From: Gelatoporia subvermispora B
Taxonomy: Eukaryota > Basidiomycota > Agaricomycetes > Polyporales > Gelatoporiaceae
Direction: 5' to 3'
Assembly (NCBI GenBank): GCA_000320605.2
Contig: KB445795.1
Coordinates: forward strand, 371,867-435,866
Length of the DNA stretch: 64,000 nt
A program made the translations under genes and the position numbers. Shown one piece after another: positions 11,025-22,273 of this stretch; position 1 is the stretch's first letter; each line of letters begins with the position of its first letter. Under the pieces are notes generated by a model that did no database searches, was not told where the DNA came from, and saw nothing but the letters and a program-made list of their open reading frames with translations.

Positions 11025-14000
11025 TCAGTACTCAACCCACAACAGAAAGGACAGAGGCAGTTCATGTGGACGGGAAATACAAAGATGGGCCTGGGGGAAC
11101 TGGCACGCCGATGGGTGGCTGCATGTTGAACGCTGGTGGTGCAGACGTACCCGTGTGCTGCTGTCGCACTGCATCGAGTGGCGGGGCGGGGGAACAAAAT
11201 GCTGCTCGAGCAGTGGCGGGCGGGTCTGCTGTTGGAGCAGAGACTTGGCCGTCATGAGCACGTCGACCTCGCTCGAGAGCGGGCCGACCATGTCGACGGC
11301 CTGCGCTACGGCGGACTGGGTCGCGACCGAGACCTCCTTGACGGTCGCCTGCTGCTGCACCATGCCCAGGCCGGAACGGTCCGCCGCCACTTGGCGTGCG
11401 GCCTGCATGACGACCTGCTGCGCGGCCGCTGTGAGGGCGTTCGCTTGCGGATTATTCTCCTGCGGGTCCCCGGCGATCTTCGAGTTGAGCACCTGCGCTG
11501 TCACGGTCAGGACATGCTGCTGCTTCGCGAGTGCTTGCAACTCGGATCCCGAGTCGCTCGGCCCTGCGACAACCTGCGACTGCGCCTCTTGCGCGACGCG
11601 TTGCGCTGCGGTAGTCAAAACTTGCACGACCTGTGTATCCATCCCTGTGGGCGGCAGGGGGTTCAAAGCTGTCAACGATGGTTGTGTGCGCAAGAGACTG
11701 CGCAAATCTGCTGTTATAAAGGCGTACCAATATTGAGAGGGACATAAACATACCGAGCTGGTGCTGTTGTCCCCACCACCGAATCGCTCATAATACGTCG
11801 TGGATTGTGAATATCGCCGACAAGCGACGGCCGCCTTGACGCAGCAAAGGACGTATCGACGTTATTCACCGGCGCAATCGTCACATGGACCGTATGCGTC
11901 AATAGCTCCTCCTTCCCATCTTGCATGAACTGCACACAGCACAAACACCATCAGCCCTCCTCGACATCGCGCCAAGCGCACAGCCACGCACCCTAGCTTC
12001 CACGGTAACATCACAACTCTGCGAGTCAGGCGTAGGGACGCCCGACAGCACGTCGTCCTTCCACGACAGCCATGCGGGAAGCGACGGCGAGCTGTACTTG
12101 ACAGGCATGTTCGACCGCGATGCCTGCGGGTCCCAGATCCGCGGCGTCCACGACCACCGCAGCCCGACGTACGCGACACCAGGGGGCGCGCCAGCCAGTC
12201 GCCGGCGGAACGGGCGGAAGTGCCAGCCCCCGTCAGCCATCTTTTTCGCATCAACATGCCAGATGTGATTGCCTTTTGACTTCGACTTTTTGCCCTCCTC
12301 GTTGAACCGCGAGATGTAGGGCTGATTCCATAGATAATTGCGAATCTGCGAGGAGCCGCATCAGTATATATGCAAGACACAACATTGGGCGTATACACTC
12401 GCCTTTTTCATCGGTATCTTGTCTTCAGGGTAACCTTGGCTTGCCAACTGCACCATACATACAAACAAGTTAGTGCACACCCTGCCTCACACATACGTTG
12501 GACGTACCTCTTCCAAAAATGCATTCGTGAAGGCCTGTATCCGAAACTTGAAAGGGCGGAAATCCGGCGACTCGTCCAAACGCTGCATCTTCTTCGCCAT
12601 AAGTGTCTGGTGTATCGGCTCGCCCTTCGCGTCCGACGCGTCCACTGCAACACACAAACAACAGTCTAATCAGCACACATCCACACATCCAACGCCGTAC
12701 AACCTCCTGAGATTCAGGGGGAAAGACCACTCACAATCCGAGCAAATCCTATTCAAAAACTGGAAGAAAATCCGCTCCACCTCCGCACGGTACTCCTGCG
12801 GCACCTCGTTCCCATGCCCCGATCCGCCCTCCGTCGACGGGCTCGTCCGGCTCATCCGGCGTCCCGTCTGGCTGAGCGGCACCGCCCCAATACTCGACTC
12901 CGCCTTCACTCCTCCGCCCCCGGAATAGTCATACTCGCCGTCCGAATCATGTTCACCATCCATGTCATCGTCGCCCTCGGGCGAAGACGGCCGGCTCGGG
13001 AAGCCCGACGTCGATGGGCGGCTTTCGTACATCGCGTGCGCCTGCTGTTGCTGTTGCTGGGGCGGTTCTGCAAGGCTGAACGCGAACGGGTTCGCGGTGT
13101 GCGACATCGATGACGAGCGCGAGCTGCGCACGAGGGACGACGCGGAGCTCGAGCCGGAGAGCGCGGGCGGGACAGGCGGGTGCACCTGCGCCGAGCGCGG
13201 CGGCGAGCCGAACACGGGGGGCGCCGTGCCGTAGGGCAGGTGCGGGTGCACGAGGCCCGCGTCGACAAAGGACGTGCCGCCCGAGAGCGAGTGGTGGTGC
13301 CGCATTACGGGCACGTGCCCGTCCGCCCACATCGGCGCGCCCTGCATCTGCGTGGCGAAAGCGGGCGCGGCGGTACCCGGCGCGGACGCGGCGTGCGCGA
13401 ACTCGACGGGCGGCCGCGGCATCGCCTGCGCGTGGTCGAGCGACATCGCAGGCGACGGGAAGAACGGCGGCGCGGAGTGCAGCGGCTGGGGCGCTGGCGC
13501 GCCCGAGTCCTGGAGGATACTCATCGTGTGGTGTTGCGGCATGCCTGCGGAACTCGGCGGGCGCGAGGGCATCGGCGGGGGCATTTGCTGGGACATCGCC
13601 GCCATGTCGCTCAACGCGGGGACGTTCGTCGGGAGGGCTGCAATAGGCGCGGTGAAGGGGAAGACCGAGGCGGAATATGGTGACTGGGACGCAGGTGGTA
13701 GCTGTAGCGCGTGCGCGTCGTCTTGGGGTTCGAGTTTCATGGCCTTGAGCACGCGGTCGCCCGCGAGTGAGGAGGCGCAGCGTTTGCGTGTCATGTCTCC
13801 GCCGTCCGAGGCCGCGCCTGCGTCGAGAGCGTTCTGTGGCGTTGGATACGCCAGGCCATTTAAGACCTGGCCGTGGCCGCCCTCGAGCCCAGGCACGCCA
13901 GCTGCAACCACCGCAGCGGAGTTCGCGGTAGCTGCGGCAGCAGCTTGGTGGGCGTGCGGTGAGGCAGTGATTGCAGGCTGGCTCGAGCCCTCGGCCAGCT

Positions 14001-14977
14001 GCAGGCCCTGAACGAGGTCGACCACCAGCAGCACGTCTCGCTTCAGCTTGTCCACGATCCCGCGTGCATCGTTGGTGTGGCCATTTGAACATGCCTGACT
14101 GCCATTGTCAGCCTGTCGTGCGATCCTGGTAGCGGTTTATTAGTGGTGAAGAGCAGGTCACACAGAAGAACGTGACTCACCTTTTTAGCAGGTCCCGTAC
14201 TACCATTAGGTGCGCTCCACCACCAAGCTCGGGTGAACTCTCCTTTACAAACATCGCCATGGGGAAGTGGAAACCTGTATCGGGTGCAGACGTCGGGGGT
14301 GCGCTAGGAGCAGCAGACGGAAAGCCCAAATCCGAGGTAGAGCTGGCCAGCGTGCCCGGTGACGCAGACGAGCCCGACCGGCTACGCGACGCATCTAGAG
14401 CGGACGCGAGCGATGACGACGCTGCCGAATATCCCGAGGCGATGCCGTTCGCCGCGGGAGAAGACGCATGCGAAACACTAGTCGACGATGTCGTCGCACT
14501 GGGAGACGACAGCTGCGGGCGTGTCCCCTCGATGTTCTCCAGTGTGTTCATGCGAGGGTCGACGGCGAACGATGCGGTCTGCGATGCAAACTCCTGTATA
14601 AGACTACCAGGAGGGCCGCTGTCCGGCGCCGGAGCGGACACGACGTCCATCGCGCTCATGTCGACGGGAGGCGGGGGCAGAGCGGAAATCGACATGTCCA
14701 TCGGGATCGACATGACGTTCGCCGGGTCGATGGCGGTCGGGAAGAGACTCTGCACCTGATGGGACATGCCAGCAGACATCTCCGGCGGGAGCTGCGGCGG
14801 CATCGGAATGTGGAGGTGCTGGCCAGAGGTCGGGGAGAGCGAGGAGTCTGCATGGGAAGGGGGATCGATGGGTGAAGAGAATGCTGGTTGCAGGTCGGAT
14901 GGCTGGAAGTCCTTGAACTGCTGTGAGTCGATGGGAGACGGCGGCGAGGCCTGGGCCTCTTGCTGCATGGCCGACAT
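11025..14977 (-). CDS. Large Ser/Pro/Gln-rich putative transcriptional regulator with a conserved helical block and a cadherin-like fold
   Basis: Seven exons: 14977-14181, 14125-12735, 12644-12508, 12447-12403, 12345-11992, 11929-11754 and 11697-11025. They sum to 1190 residues. The first 700 or so are low-complexity (Ser, Pro, Ala, Met, His, with poly-Gln) like activator tails. The conserved core starts with VERIFFQFLNRICSD, runs through FRPFKFRIQAFTNAFLEELA, MKKIRNYLWNQPYISRFN and GNHIWHVDAKKM, then GWHFRPFRRRLAG and WSWTPRIWDPQAS. LPAWLSWKDDVLSGVPTPD followed by CDVTVEA looks like a dystroglycan/cadherin-type (He_PIG) strand pattern. The C-terminus is Gln/Ala-rich helix. I do not recognise the family with confidence. 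The fungal MedA/Acon-3/Ren1 developmental regulators are a possibility to test, not a call. The start is the first in-frame ATG; the upstream open frame begins with TTG. Intron 12402-12346 is GC-AG. It is convergent with the deubiquitinase. Confidence 0.78.
12346..12402 (-). other. GC-AG intron in the 11-15 kb regulator
   Basis: The donor is AAAAAG|GCGAGT and the acceptor TCGCAG|ATT. This is the only splice that joins IPMKK to IRNYLWNQ in frame; the nearby GT (GTGTAT) breaks the frame. Confidence 0.7.
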
Positions 14978-15049
14978 GGGTTCCGAGTGAGACGGAGGAA
15001 TGCGAAGGGCCGCAGGCGATAGCAAGACGAGCGACGAGCGGTGTATCGG

Positions 15050-15166
15050 CTAGATTTGCGACTCACGACGAGTGAATGAAGAGAGCAGGGCGGTGCAGCA
15101 AGGTGCAAACGCAGATGAAAGGAGAAGAGAAATGAAAAGTGGAGGCCGGGAGTGCAGGAAGGGCAT
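15050..15166 (-). other. Upstream ORF in the probable leader of the 11-15 kb regulator
   Basis: An ATG at 15166 opens 38 codons ending at a TAG, 72 bp before the main ATG. The peptide starts MPFLHSRPPLFISLLLSSAF, hydrophobic in the middle. Whether it lies in the mRNA depends on the transcription start, which is not visible. Confidence 0.3.
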
Positions 15167-18100
15167 GAGATGCACGGCTAGCACAGCCGCAGATTCGCGA
15201 GAGAGGGATCGCTGTATGCGTTAAGACAACGGTGATCTCGAAACGGCGATGGCGAGGAGGACGTACTGGTCGGGCTTGTGCAGGTCAAGGGCTGGCAACA
15301 ATTCGGAGTGAAGCTCTCGACGAACGTGACCAGATGGTGGATAGCAGGTGAGATGGTATAGGTCGTAAAGGAGAGGAGAGGAGGACAAGGATGGGGGAGA
15401 GCGATGAGGAGGAAGTGGTCTGGGCCTGGCGGGGAAGGGTAGTCGCCTCTCTGTATTGGGCTAGTAAATCCTGGCGAGACTGGCGAGGCCGGCGAGGAGC
15501 GAGGCGTATGGTCGCTTGCTGCAGCTTTTGGGCAGCCTCTCTTGCCCGATTTGGAGCGGCGAAGCTCTCTCACAGATTACCCAGCCAAACACCTGCAAAC
15601 ACAGCCATATCCAGCATCCTCCCGCACCAGCCACCACCGTCTGCCACCACGCCCCAGCGCGCCATTCATTCCTCCTATCTGATTTCTCAGCGAATCAGAC
15701 CGCCAGAATCACTGCGCCATCACCGCTGCCAGCAACCTCCATCGGTCCCCGTCGCGAGTTTGGTCAGCAGCGCGAGCTAGATAGCGCACAGATCGAGCGA
15801 GGCATGCGAATCTGATGGCACATCACCGTGCCCGGGACGCGAGGTGAAAAGGTAAGATCTCTGGCGCCTTGCACAGACAGCCGCGAGGCGCACCCGCCCG
15901 TGCCAAAGTACGTTCGCGTGTGACAGCGCGTGAAGCTTGTATACTTGAATCTTGACTAGTAACGTCCGGCCAGCATGCGATGAGCGACGAGAGCAAGGAC
16001 GTTCCTCGCCCCGCTGAACGGTGTCGACGGTTTTATAGCCTCGACGGTGGGCATGTCCTGCTCTCCGTGATGATGTCAAGAAAGGCGCATGATGTCACAC
16101 AGCCTGGGGCGTTCGTGATGTGTGCCCATCACCGATGACACCTGCCCAATTTGGGCAGCGCCTTGCCTATTCCGGCGATCCGGGTGCGCCCCGACGTCGC
16201 GCCGCGCCCGTCCCGGCGATCCGGTGCGTTCCTCAATTAATTGTCGCCATTCCTGTCCTACATTATGTAGTATTGTAGGGAAAATGCCAAAACCTGGTAG
16301 TGCCGCCCTGACAAAATGGCAAAATATACGAGAGTCGACAGAACCTGGCACAATTGGGTGCTGATATGCCAGGTGCCTCGCATTCGCGAGTATACGATGG
16401 TCGGAGAGCTAAGACGGGCTAAGATATCATAGGTTTAGAGTTCATCTATGCAGTATTCTAATCATTCTACTGGATGCCTTCCAGCAACTCTCTAGCCCGT
16501 GCGTGGTCTGCGCATTGCGCAGGGACAGTTCGCCCGAGCGAGGCCCGGCTCGCGACTGGCTCGCGTCCGTGGGGTCGTCCCTTCACAACGCGTGCCCGCG
16601 CGTGCCTAGCCGGACGACCCGACCCCGCGATCTCCGCCTCCACGCGCCCCGGTCTACCAGCCGCCTCCATTCCCTCAACCACCTCTCCCATTCAATGCAG
16701 CAGCCTCCTCCCTCCTCTGCCCGCCTTCCCCGCTGTCCACTACCACACACACTGCGACCGCGGCGATCAGCGCCGCCCGCGTCAGCCCACGAGCAATACT
16801 AGCAACGTTGTCTAACACCGCGCGAGCCCGCACGCACGCACGGTTCGCCCGCGCACAAGCTCCCGACACACGGTTTTAATTTCAGGCTGCCTGGGCCCAC
16901 CCGGCCTGTCACGCTAGCTCGCTTGGCCCACTATACCCATCCCACCTGCCTCGGTCTGTGTGCCATCCCAGTAGCTCGGGGGGACGTCCGGAGGAGACAA
17001 GACCACCGCAGGCCAACGCCCTTGCGCCCGAGTCGATCCCAGAGCGCGCGGCGCCACCAACGCGCTCGTCCCGTGATCCGTCGGGCCCAGCGTACAACTC
17101 GGTGTACATACAAAGTTCATGACCCAAAGATAACGTTACCGACCTAGACCCACATAAAAGCGCTGCTCACCTTACCTCTAATCTCATTAATTTGCACCTT
17201 CATCGCCATCCACGTTCGAGCCTGCGCAGGTACCCGTTCATATCACGCACTGCGCCGCACTACCAGGACGCCCAGGCCCTCCTCTCCTTGCCCTCCACAC
17301 ACGTCCAGCTGTACGTCCCGGCCTCCGTGCACAGCTCGCTGTTCTCTCCCGAGCTTCGCGCACGAGGATCAACCCGTGGTCATGCAGGCGCCCCGTGCGC
17401 GCACCGCGGCGTTCCGCCCGCTTCTGCTCGCTCGTTTCTCATCTTCCGGCACGAGGCTAACTGTGCACGTCCGCACCGCCTTTGCCAGCTGTCAGCAGTC
17501 AATGCGATGACGACTGGATGGTAGCTTAGGCTCGGCGTGCAGGCGCGCGTGGGTGGGAGCGGCGCGCCGCGAATGGGAATTCTGCGCGTCGGTGCATGCC
17601 TCGTGCAAGGGGCTCCTGAACCTTGCGGGAGGCCGGGGAAAGTCAGGGCAGTACTGGGCATTACCATATGTTACACGCTGTGCCAACGCTAGCCACATCG
17701 CTCGGAGGCTGCTTGAACCAGAAGTAATCAGTGGAACTACTGAAGGCCAAGGCCGCGTGCGATAAGCTACACCGCGGGCTGTGTGCGCGTGCTCGGGTCG
17801 AGCGAAATACAAATTGGGGCTTCCGAGATACAGCAAGTGGAACGTGCGGGCTGTGTGCGTGATTCGAACGAACATGGCGGAATCCCCTGGGCGCGAGACG
17901 GCTCGTATTTGTAGGCTGCGCCCCTCGCGTAGGCTCCTGCCAACGTTTCGTCGTCCCATCGCAACAGAGCGCGGGAAGGCTCGGATACGATGGAAGAGCT
18001 TCGGGCTCCACGACTAGCCAGTGCACGGGAGCTTGGCGCAATGCGCGGCTGGGCGTGGAGCATGGGTGCTGCGGTCGCAAGCGCCAATAGTTGTTGCGCC

Positions 18101-18848
18101 CAGTACGCATCTAGCGATTCGATACTGTTGCAAGGTTATATTTGGTGTCGCATTTATTATGCGCCGCACGATGGCGACGAGGAGGAGACAGGAGGATATC
18201 GAAGACACGAGGCAAAATGCAGAGAGTTCGTGCGATCACAGCCACACCTCTGTATACAGTAGCGCAGATCCCCAGTTCGAGACTGTCATAGCTGCAGCGG
18301 TGCGATACCGCTACCGTGGCGTGCTATAAAAACACCATGCAATACGCACGGTATTGGCATGAGTGACTAGACTGTATTTCGAGCCGAATACTGTAATTTC
18401 ATCAAGGCGCACCGAAGGCCAGGTGGTAGCTGTAGCTGTGTACCATACGACAAATTTTGCAGGCGGAACACATAAATACGTGCGTTTACAACAGCTGGAG
18501 TACTATTCCGGATCTCTGATGCTCTAGGGATGTTCAAACTTCCGTATCAGAAGTTTCCTTCTCGCATGGCAATGGGAAAGATAATTTCCGCCTGTGTTGG
18601 GCGACTCCGAAAAATGTGGCCAACCGCCAGACGGCATTCAGGAGCTTAATCTCGTCGAGCCTCTGGCCATTTCATTGAATCAGATTCGTCCACACGTAGC
18701 CAACTACCCCTGTCCACTGCCGTCGCTCCGTAGACCACGATGAGCGGCGTAGTAGAGGGCCAGCGTCGTCGTGCTTGCGGAGAAGATGGCCTGCGTAGGC
18801 CTTGGCCGTGAGGTATTTCAACGACGTGATTCGGATCGCATTGAAGAC

Positions 18849-19372
18849 TCAAAAATTTGTAGATGGTATCCCGGATTTGGGGAATGTGCGTGTTCGGCGG
18901 CCATGGAAGAACGAGAGATCTCTCATACTAGTACGATATAAGCTATTAGACTGGATATAAAAGTCCATCAGACCGCACATCGGTAGAATCGCGGCGTGTT
19001 GACCGAGAACAAGGCATAGACTGAACCTGATCAAGAAAGTGCTGCGGCACTCGTTGATATTGGTGACAATTGATATTGAGCGGTCGCCAGTCTGTCTCCG
19101 AGCAGCCACAGCCTCGACGTCCTGCGCAAAATGTTCGGTCAGCTCAGGCATGGAAGCAGGGCGCACTTCCGTCTTTTCGAAATAGGAACATAGCATACTT
19201 GATTACCCTGGGATCATTCTTTTAGACACCCGTAGAAATGCCGCAAGTTCGGTTGCGCCCAGTGAGCAGCATCGTCCTGAATTTCGAAATACAGCAATTT
19301 CCGCGGATCTAGGTCAAGCTCACCCAGTTTATGTGGGATAAGCGGATCAGATGATTCTTCAGGTGGTACCAT
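18849..19372 (-). pseudogene. Possible small gene or gene remnant, unrecognised
   Basis: An ATG at 19372 starts a coding-like segment (PLIPHKLGELDLDPRKLLYF, then DDAAHWAQPNLRHFYG) that hits a stop after about 52 codons. A second segment in another frame, ending at 18849, reads MPELTEHFAQDVEAVAARRQ and later RSISIVTNINECRSTF. No splice pair joining the two in frame was found, which suggests decay or a missed intron. Composition looks like protein, but no family is recognised and both ends are uncertain. Confidence 0.3.
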
Positions 19373-19946
19373 TCCCTCTTACGAGCGAGTGTGATAGCAG
19401 GTTATATGTCGAGATCAGTCGCTGGAGCGGGCAGTGAGTCTCAACCAAAACGCCGAACACCGTCCTTTCGCCGGTCGTAGCAAAATGCGGGGAGCGGAGT
19501 CATAGATCATGAAAGGATATGAGCCAAACAGTCTCGTCGCCGAAAATTTGCATAGGGAGCGTCCATACCTCATCCTCAGCGGAGGTGGCGGCACGGCCAT
19601 CGTGGATGGTAGAGTGCTGAGCTAGTGCCAATGGTTTGTCGTAGCTGCAACCAATGTGGAGCATCATATTGAGCCGTAGTATGTCACTGGGAATCGCCGG
19701 TCAATGAATCAACGGCTTCACAGACATATAGGACCACTGGCCAATAGTGAAGGATATCGCTCAGTGAGGATGTTCGAAGTTGCGTCGCACTCAGACTCTG
19801 AACTGCCGAATCACTTGGTGCTCGGCACGCACATACAGCCGCTAAATCACGTGCACTCGCAAGCGCTAGCCCCCGCGTAGCACACCGCTGCAAGGTCATA
19901 TTCGCTACCTGCATTGCATTGGCTTCAGAACGCACTGGTGCACACG

Positions 19947-21296
19947 ATGGCGACGACCAGTAAGCAATACAAGGCCATTGGGGAGGATATCTGGAAGGGG
20001 CGCACCGAGAAGATCGTACGCACCGCTCACTCACCTCCCGCGCGCTCTCTCTAATCTTGCCTGGTCTTCGCTGTCTCCCATCTCTCGCACTTCTCTCTTG
20101 TTGCTACCCCTCCGCCCGCGCATGCGCATACATGCACCTCAAATACCCTATGTTTCCGCGCCGGCATCATAGAACGCGGAGCTCTTCTCGCTGACGTACG
20201 GCGCGCTCGTCGTGCAGCTCGTGCAGGACTACGAGGACTATGCCGCGGTGAACACGCAGCTCGAGAAGATGGGCTACAACATCGGCACGCGGCTCATCGA
20301 GGACTTCCTCGCGCGCGCCGCGCTCGGGCGCTGCGCCGACTTCCGTGAGGTTGGCGAGGTTGTCGCGAAGGTGTGTTTCGGTTCATTGGTTCCTGTTTAC
20401 GCGGACGTTCCGGTCTGTGTTCGCTGCCGCCTGCCACGGGCGGCCATGCTCTGCTCCAGTCTCTGTCAGAAGAATGAAGCGGGGTCCGCCAAGTGTCCTT
20501 GTGCCTGTGGCTGTGCTCTTGTATTCACCTCCTTGAGTCGGCACGTCCGATCACACACGGGTACACGCTGATCAGGCCAAACGTGGGGCCTGTCGTTGTG
20601 TCATAGTTATTATGCTGTCGTCTTTGCCTCTCGGATCGGCTTGTGTATGCATGCTATCTGCAGCTTCGCATGTACCTTTGGTTATGCATCCGTCGGAGAG
20701 GTACAGAGCAGGTACAACTGAGCGTGTCTTGGTTCGCAGCCCCATCGTTTCTTGCACGCGCATCGCATATGTGAGAGCTCACTGCGCGAATTCATCATTC
20801 TTCATGTGCCCTTGCATAGGCTAGGACTGGAAGCAGAATGGGCTGACCGTCTCTTCTCAGGTCGGGTTCAAGGCGTTCCTCAACATCACCCCCTCAGTCA
20901 CGCATGCGGCCCCGGCACCCGTATCACCAACAACACGGCCAGGGGGCACACCCGTACCCGGCGCAAATCCAAACGCGCCTGGAGCGTCATTCACGCTCAC
21001 CCTAGATGAAAACCCGCTCGCAGAGTTCGTCGAGCTCCCCGAGGAGGCGCTTGAGAGCGGGCTCTGGTACAGCAATGTCCTCTGCGGGGTGCTCCGAGGG
21101 GCGCTCGAAATGGCGAGTCCTCATTTTTTGATACCAGAGGATGTAACTGATGATGCAATATGTTTTTGGGCTACAGGTGCAGATGCAGGTTCAGGCGGCG
21201 TTTGTGTCGGATGTGCTGCGTGGGGACGAGGCGACGGAGATCCGGGTAACGCTGGTGAAGTACCTGGAAGAGGAGGTGCCCGTAGGCGACGACTAG
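19947..21296 (+). CDS. BET3: TRAPP complex subunit BET3/TRAPPC3
   Basis: Exons are 19947-20015, 20173-20370, 20861-21112 and 21177-21296, giving 212 residues. BET3 is the acylated core of TRAPP, the guanine-nucleotide exchange and tethering complex for Rab/Ypt1 at the ER-Golgi boundary. Diagnostic blocks are [31 protein letters not shown], the TRAPP signature [32 protein letters not shown] and a C-terminal strand with [17 protein letters not shown] Pro/Ala-rich insert of about 25 residues after NITPSVTHA makes it slightly longer than animal and yeast forms. Intron 2 (20371-20860) is about 490 nt, eight to ten times the local norm, and I see no gene inside it. Intron 3 is GC-AG. Its 3' end faces uS13m 173 bp away. 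Confidence 0.95.
21113..21176 (+). other. GC-AG intron in BET3
   Basis: The donor is GAAATG|GCGAGT and the acceptor GCTACAG|GTG. It joins RGALEM to VQMQVQ exactly as in TRAPPC3 relatives. No GT donor nearby does this. Confidence 0.8.
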
Positions 21297-21469
21297 TCAT
21301 GACATCCATACATTGTACTCTACTATAAGTTATTTATCGGCTCACTCGGATTGTCCGTTATGCCTGCCCGTCTTGCCGCACCAAGCAGATTGCGACTCTC
21401 CAGCAACCGGCAGTGCGCTCCAACATTGCGCGCCGAATGCTATGGCAAGCTGCGCGGCCCACTCCTCGT

Positions 21470-22026
21470 CTAGACATACCGCTCAACCCTGTTGAGCTTC
21501 TTGGCGGTCTTCGCGTTCGTCTGGGTCTGCTGACCGCGCACGGGGAGCGACATGGCGTGCCGCCGACCGACGTAGCTGTTGATCATACGCTGGTGTGCAA
21601 TGTTCTCGCGGACCTCGCGGCGGAGTTCGGCCTCGAGCTTGATGTTGGTGAGTGTGTCGCGCGCACGGGGACTCGGTGTGGGCTGCGGGGCGGGCGGGAT
21701 GGCCGCACCGAGTGGGGGCGGGACATAGTCGGGCGAGGCGAGTGCGTGCACCTGCGCGGGCGCGGCGGTGGAGGGCGCGGAGAGGAAGGAGGCAAGCGCG
21801 GTGAGCTGCGTCGGGGAGAGGTCTCGAATCTTGCAGCGGTCGTGAACGAGCATGCGCGCGCAGAGGCGGCGTGCGGTCGTCCGTCCGATGCCCTTGAAAT
21901 GTGTTAGGGCAAACTGCGTGCGATGGCGAGAAATGGTGAGCAGCTCGTTTGCGGGCGAAACAATCAAGGAAAACTTACGGAGACGAGCTGGCTGTCTGGA
22001 AGCAGTTTTCCGAGGACGTGCACCAT
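21470..22026 (-). CDS. SWS2: Mitochondrial small-subunit ribosomal protein uS13m
   Basis: Two exons, 22026-21979 and 21913-21470, give 163 residues. The start MVHVLGKLLPDSQLVS and then FALTHFKGIGRTTARRLCAR match the uS13 N-terminus, where the helix-two-turn-helix contacts the 16S-like rRNA head. The tail ends VGRRHAMSLPVRGQQTQTNA, the conserved Arg-rich C-terminal RGQRT-type strand. The extra length over bacterial S13 (about 120) and an Ala/Pro linker fit a mitochondrial form. It is transcribed divergently from XAP5/FAM50, with 247 bp between start codons. Confidence 0.86.
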
Positions 22027-22273
22027 GATGCCGCCGGGTGTGAGACGGCCTGCTCGATGGCGTTGGTCTCTGGTCTTTGCCTTTGCGTTGGACGAGCAAG
22101 CGCCTTCAAGCGCTCACCGGAGAGAAAGCCGTGGGAACAACTTCAGACTCCGCCCCCGTGCTTTCCCCGCCCCAAGTTCATCGCCATCCTCTGCCACCCT
22201 CCGTCCCTTTCCATCCATTCATCTCCATCTCACAACCACATCTACCCCTTGTACGGAATACGCCGTAGCCAGG

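Larger units (their letters stand above)
14978..19946. other. Five-kb gene-poor stretch upstream of the regulator and of BET3
   Basis: No confident gene is seen. The first 600 bp is pyrimidine-rich on the minus strand and is probably a long 5' leader of the regulator, with a 38-codon upstream ORF (15166-15050). Between 16.5 and 18.1 kb the DNA is GC-rich and many short ORFs overlap in several frames, with no conserved motif. A short coding-like stretch on the minus strand (18849-19372) is listed separately. Large regulatory regions or non-coding transcripts are possible but not shown. Confidence 0.5.

Noticed and set aside
11066..11747. Plus-strand ORFs of 193-203 codons opposite the last exon of the regulator
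   Set aside because: They are shadows of the Gln/Ala-rich coding strand, which continues in frame from the spliced gene.
13110..14011. Plus-strand ORFs of 167-245 codons opposite the regulator
   Set aside because: They lie antisense to its GC-rich low-complexity exons, are Arg/Ala/Gly-rich and have no motifs; the minus strand holds the consistent gene model.
15178..15573. Minus-strand ORF of 131 codons upstream of the regulator
   Set aside because: Pyrimidine-rich sequence gives a Ser/Pro peptide; it fits a leader better than a gene.
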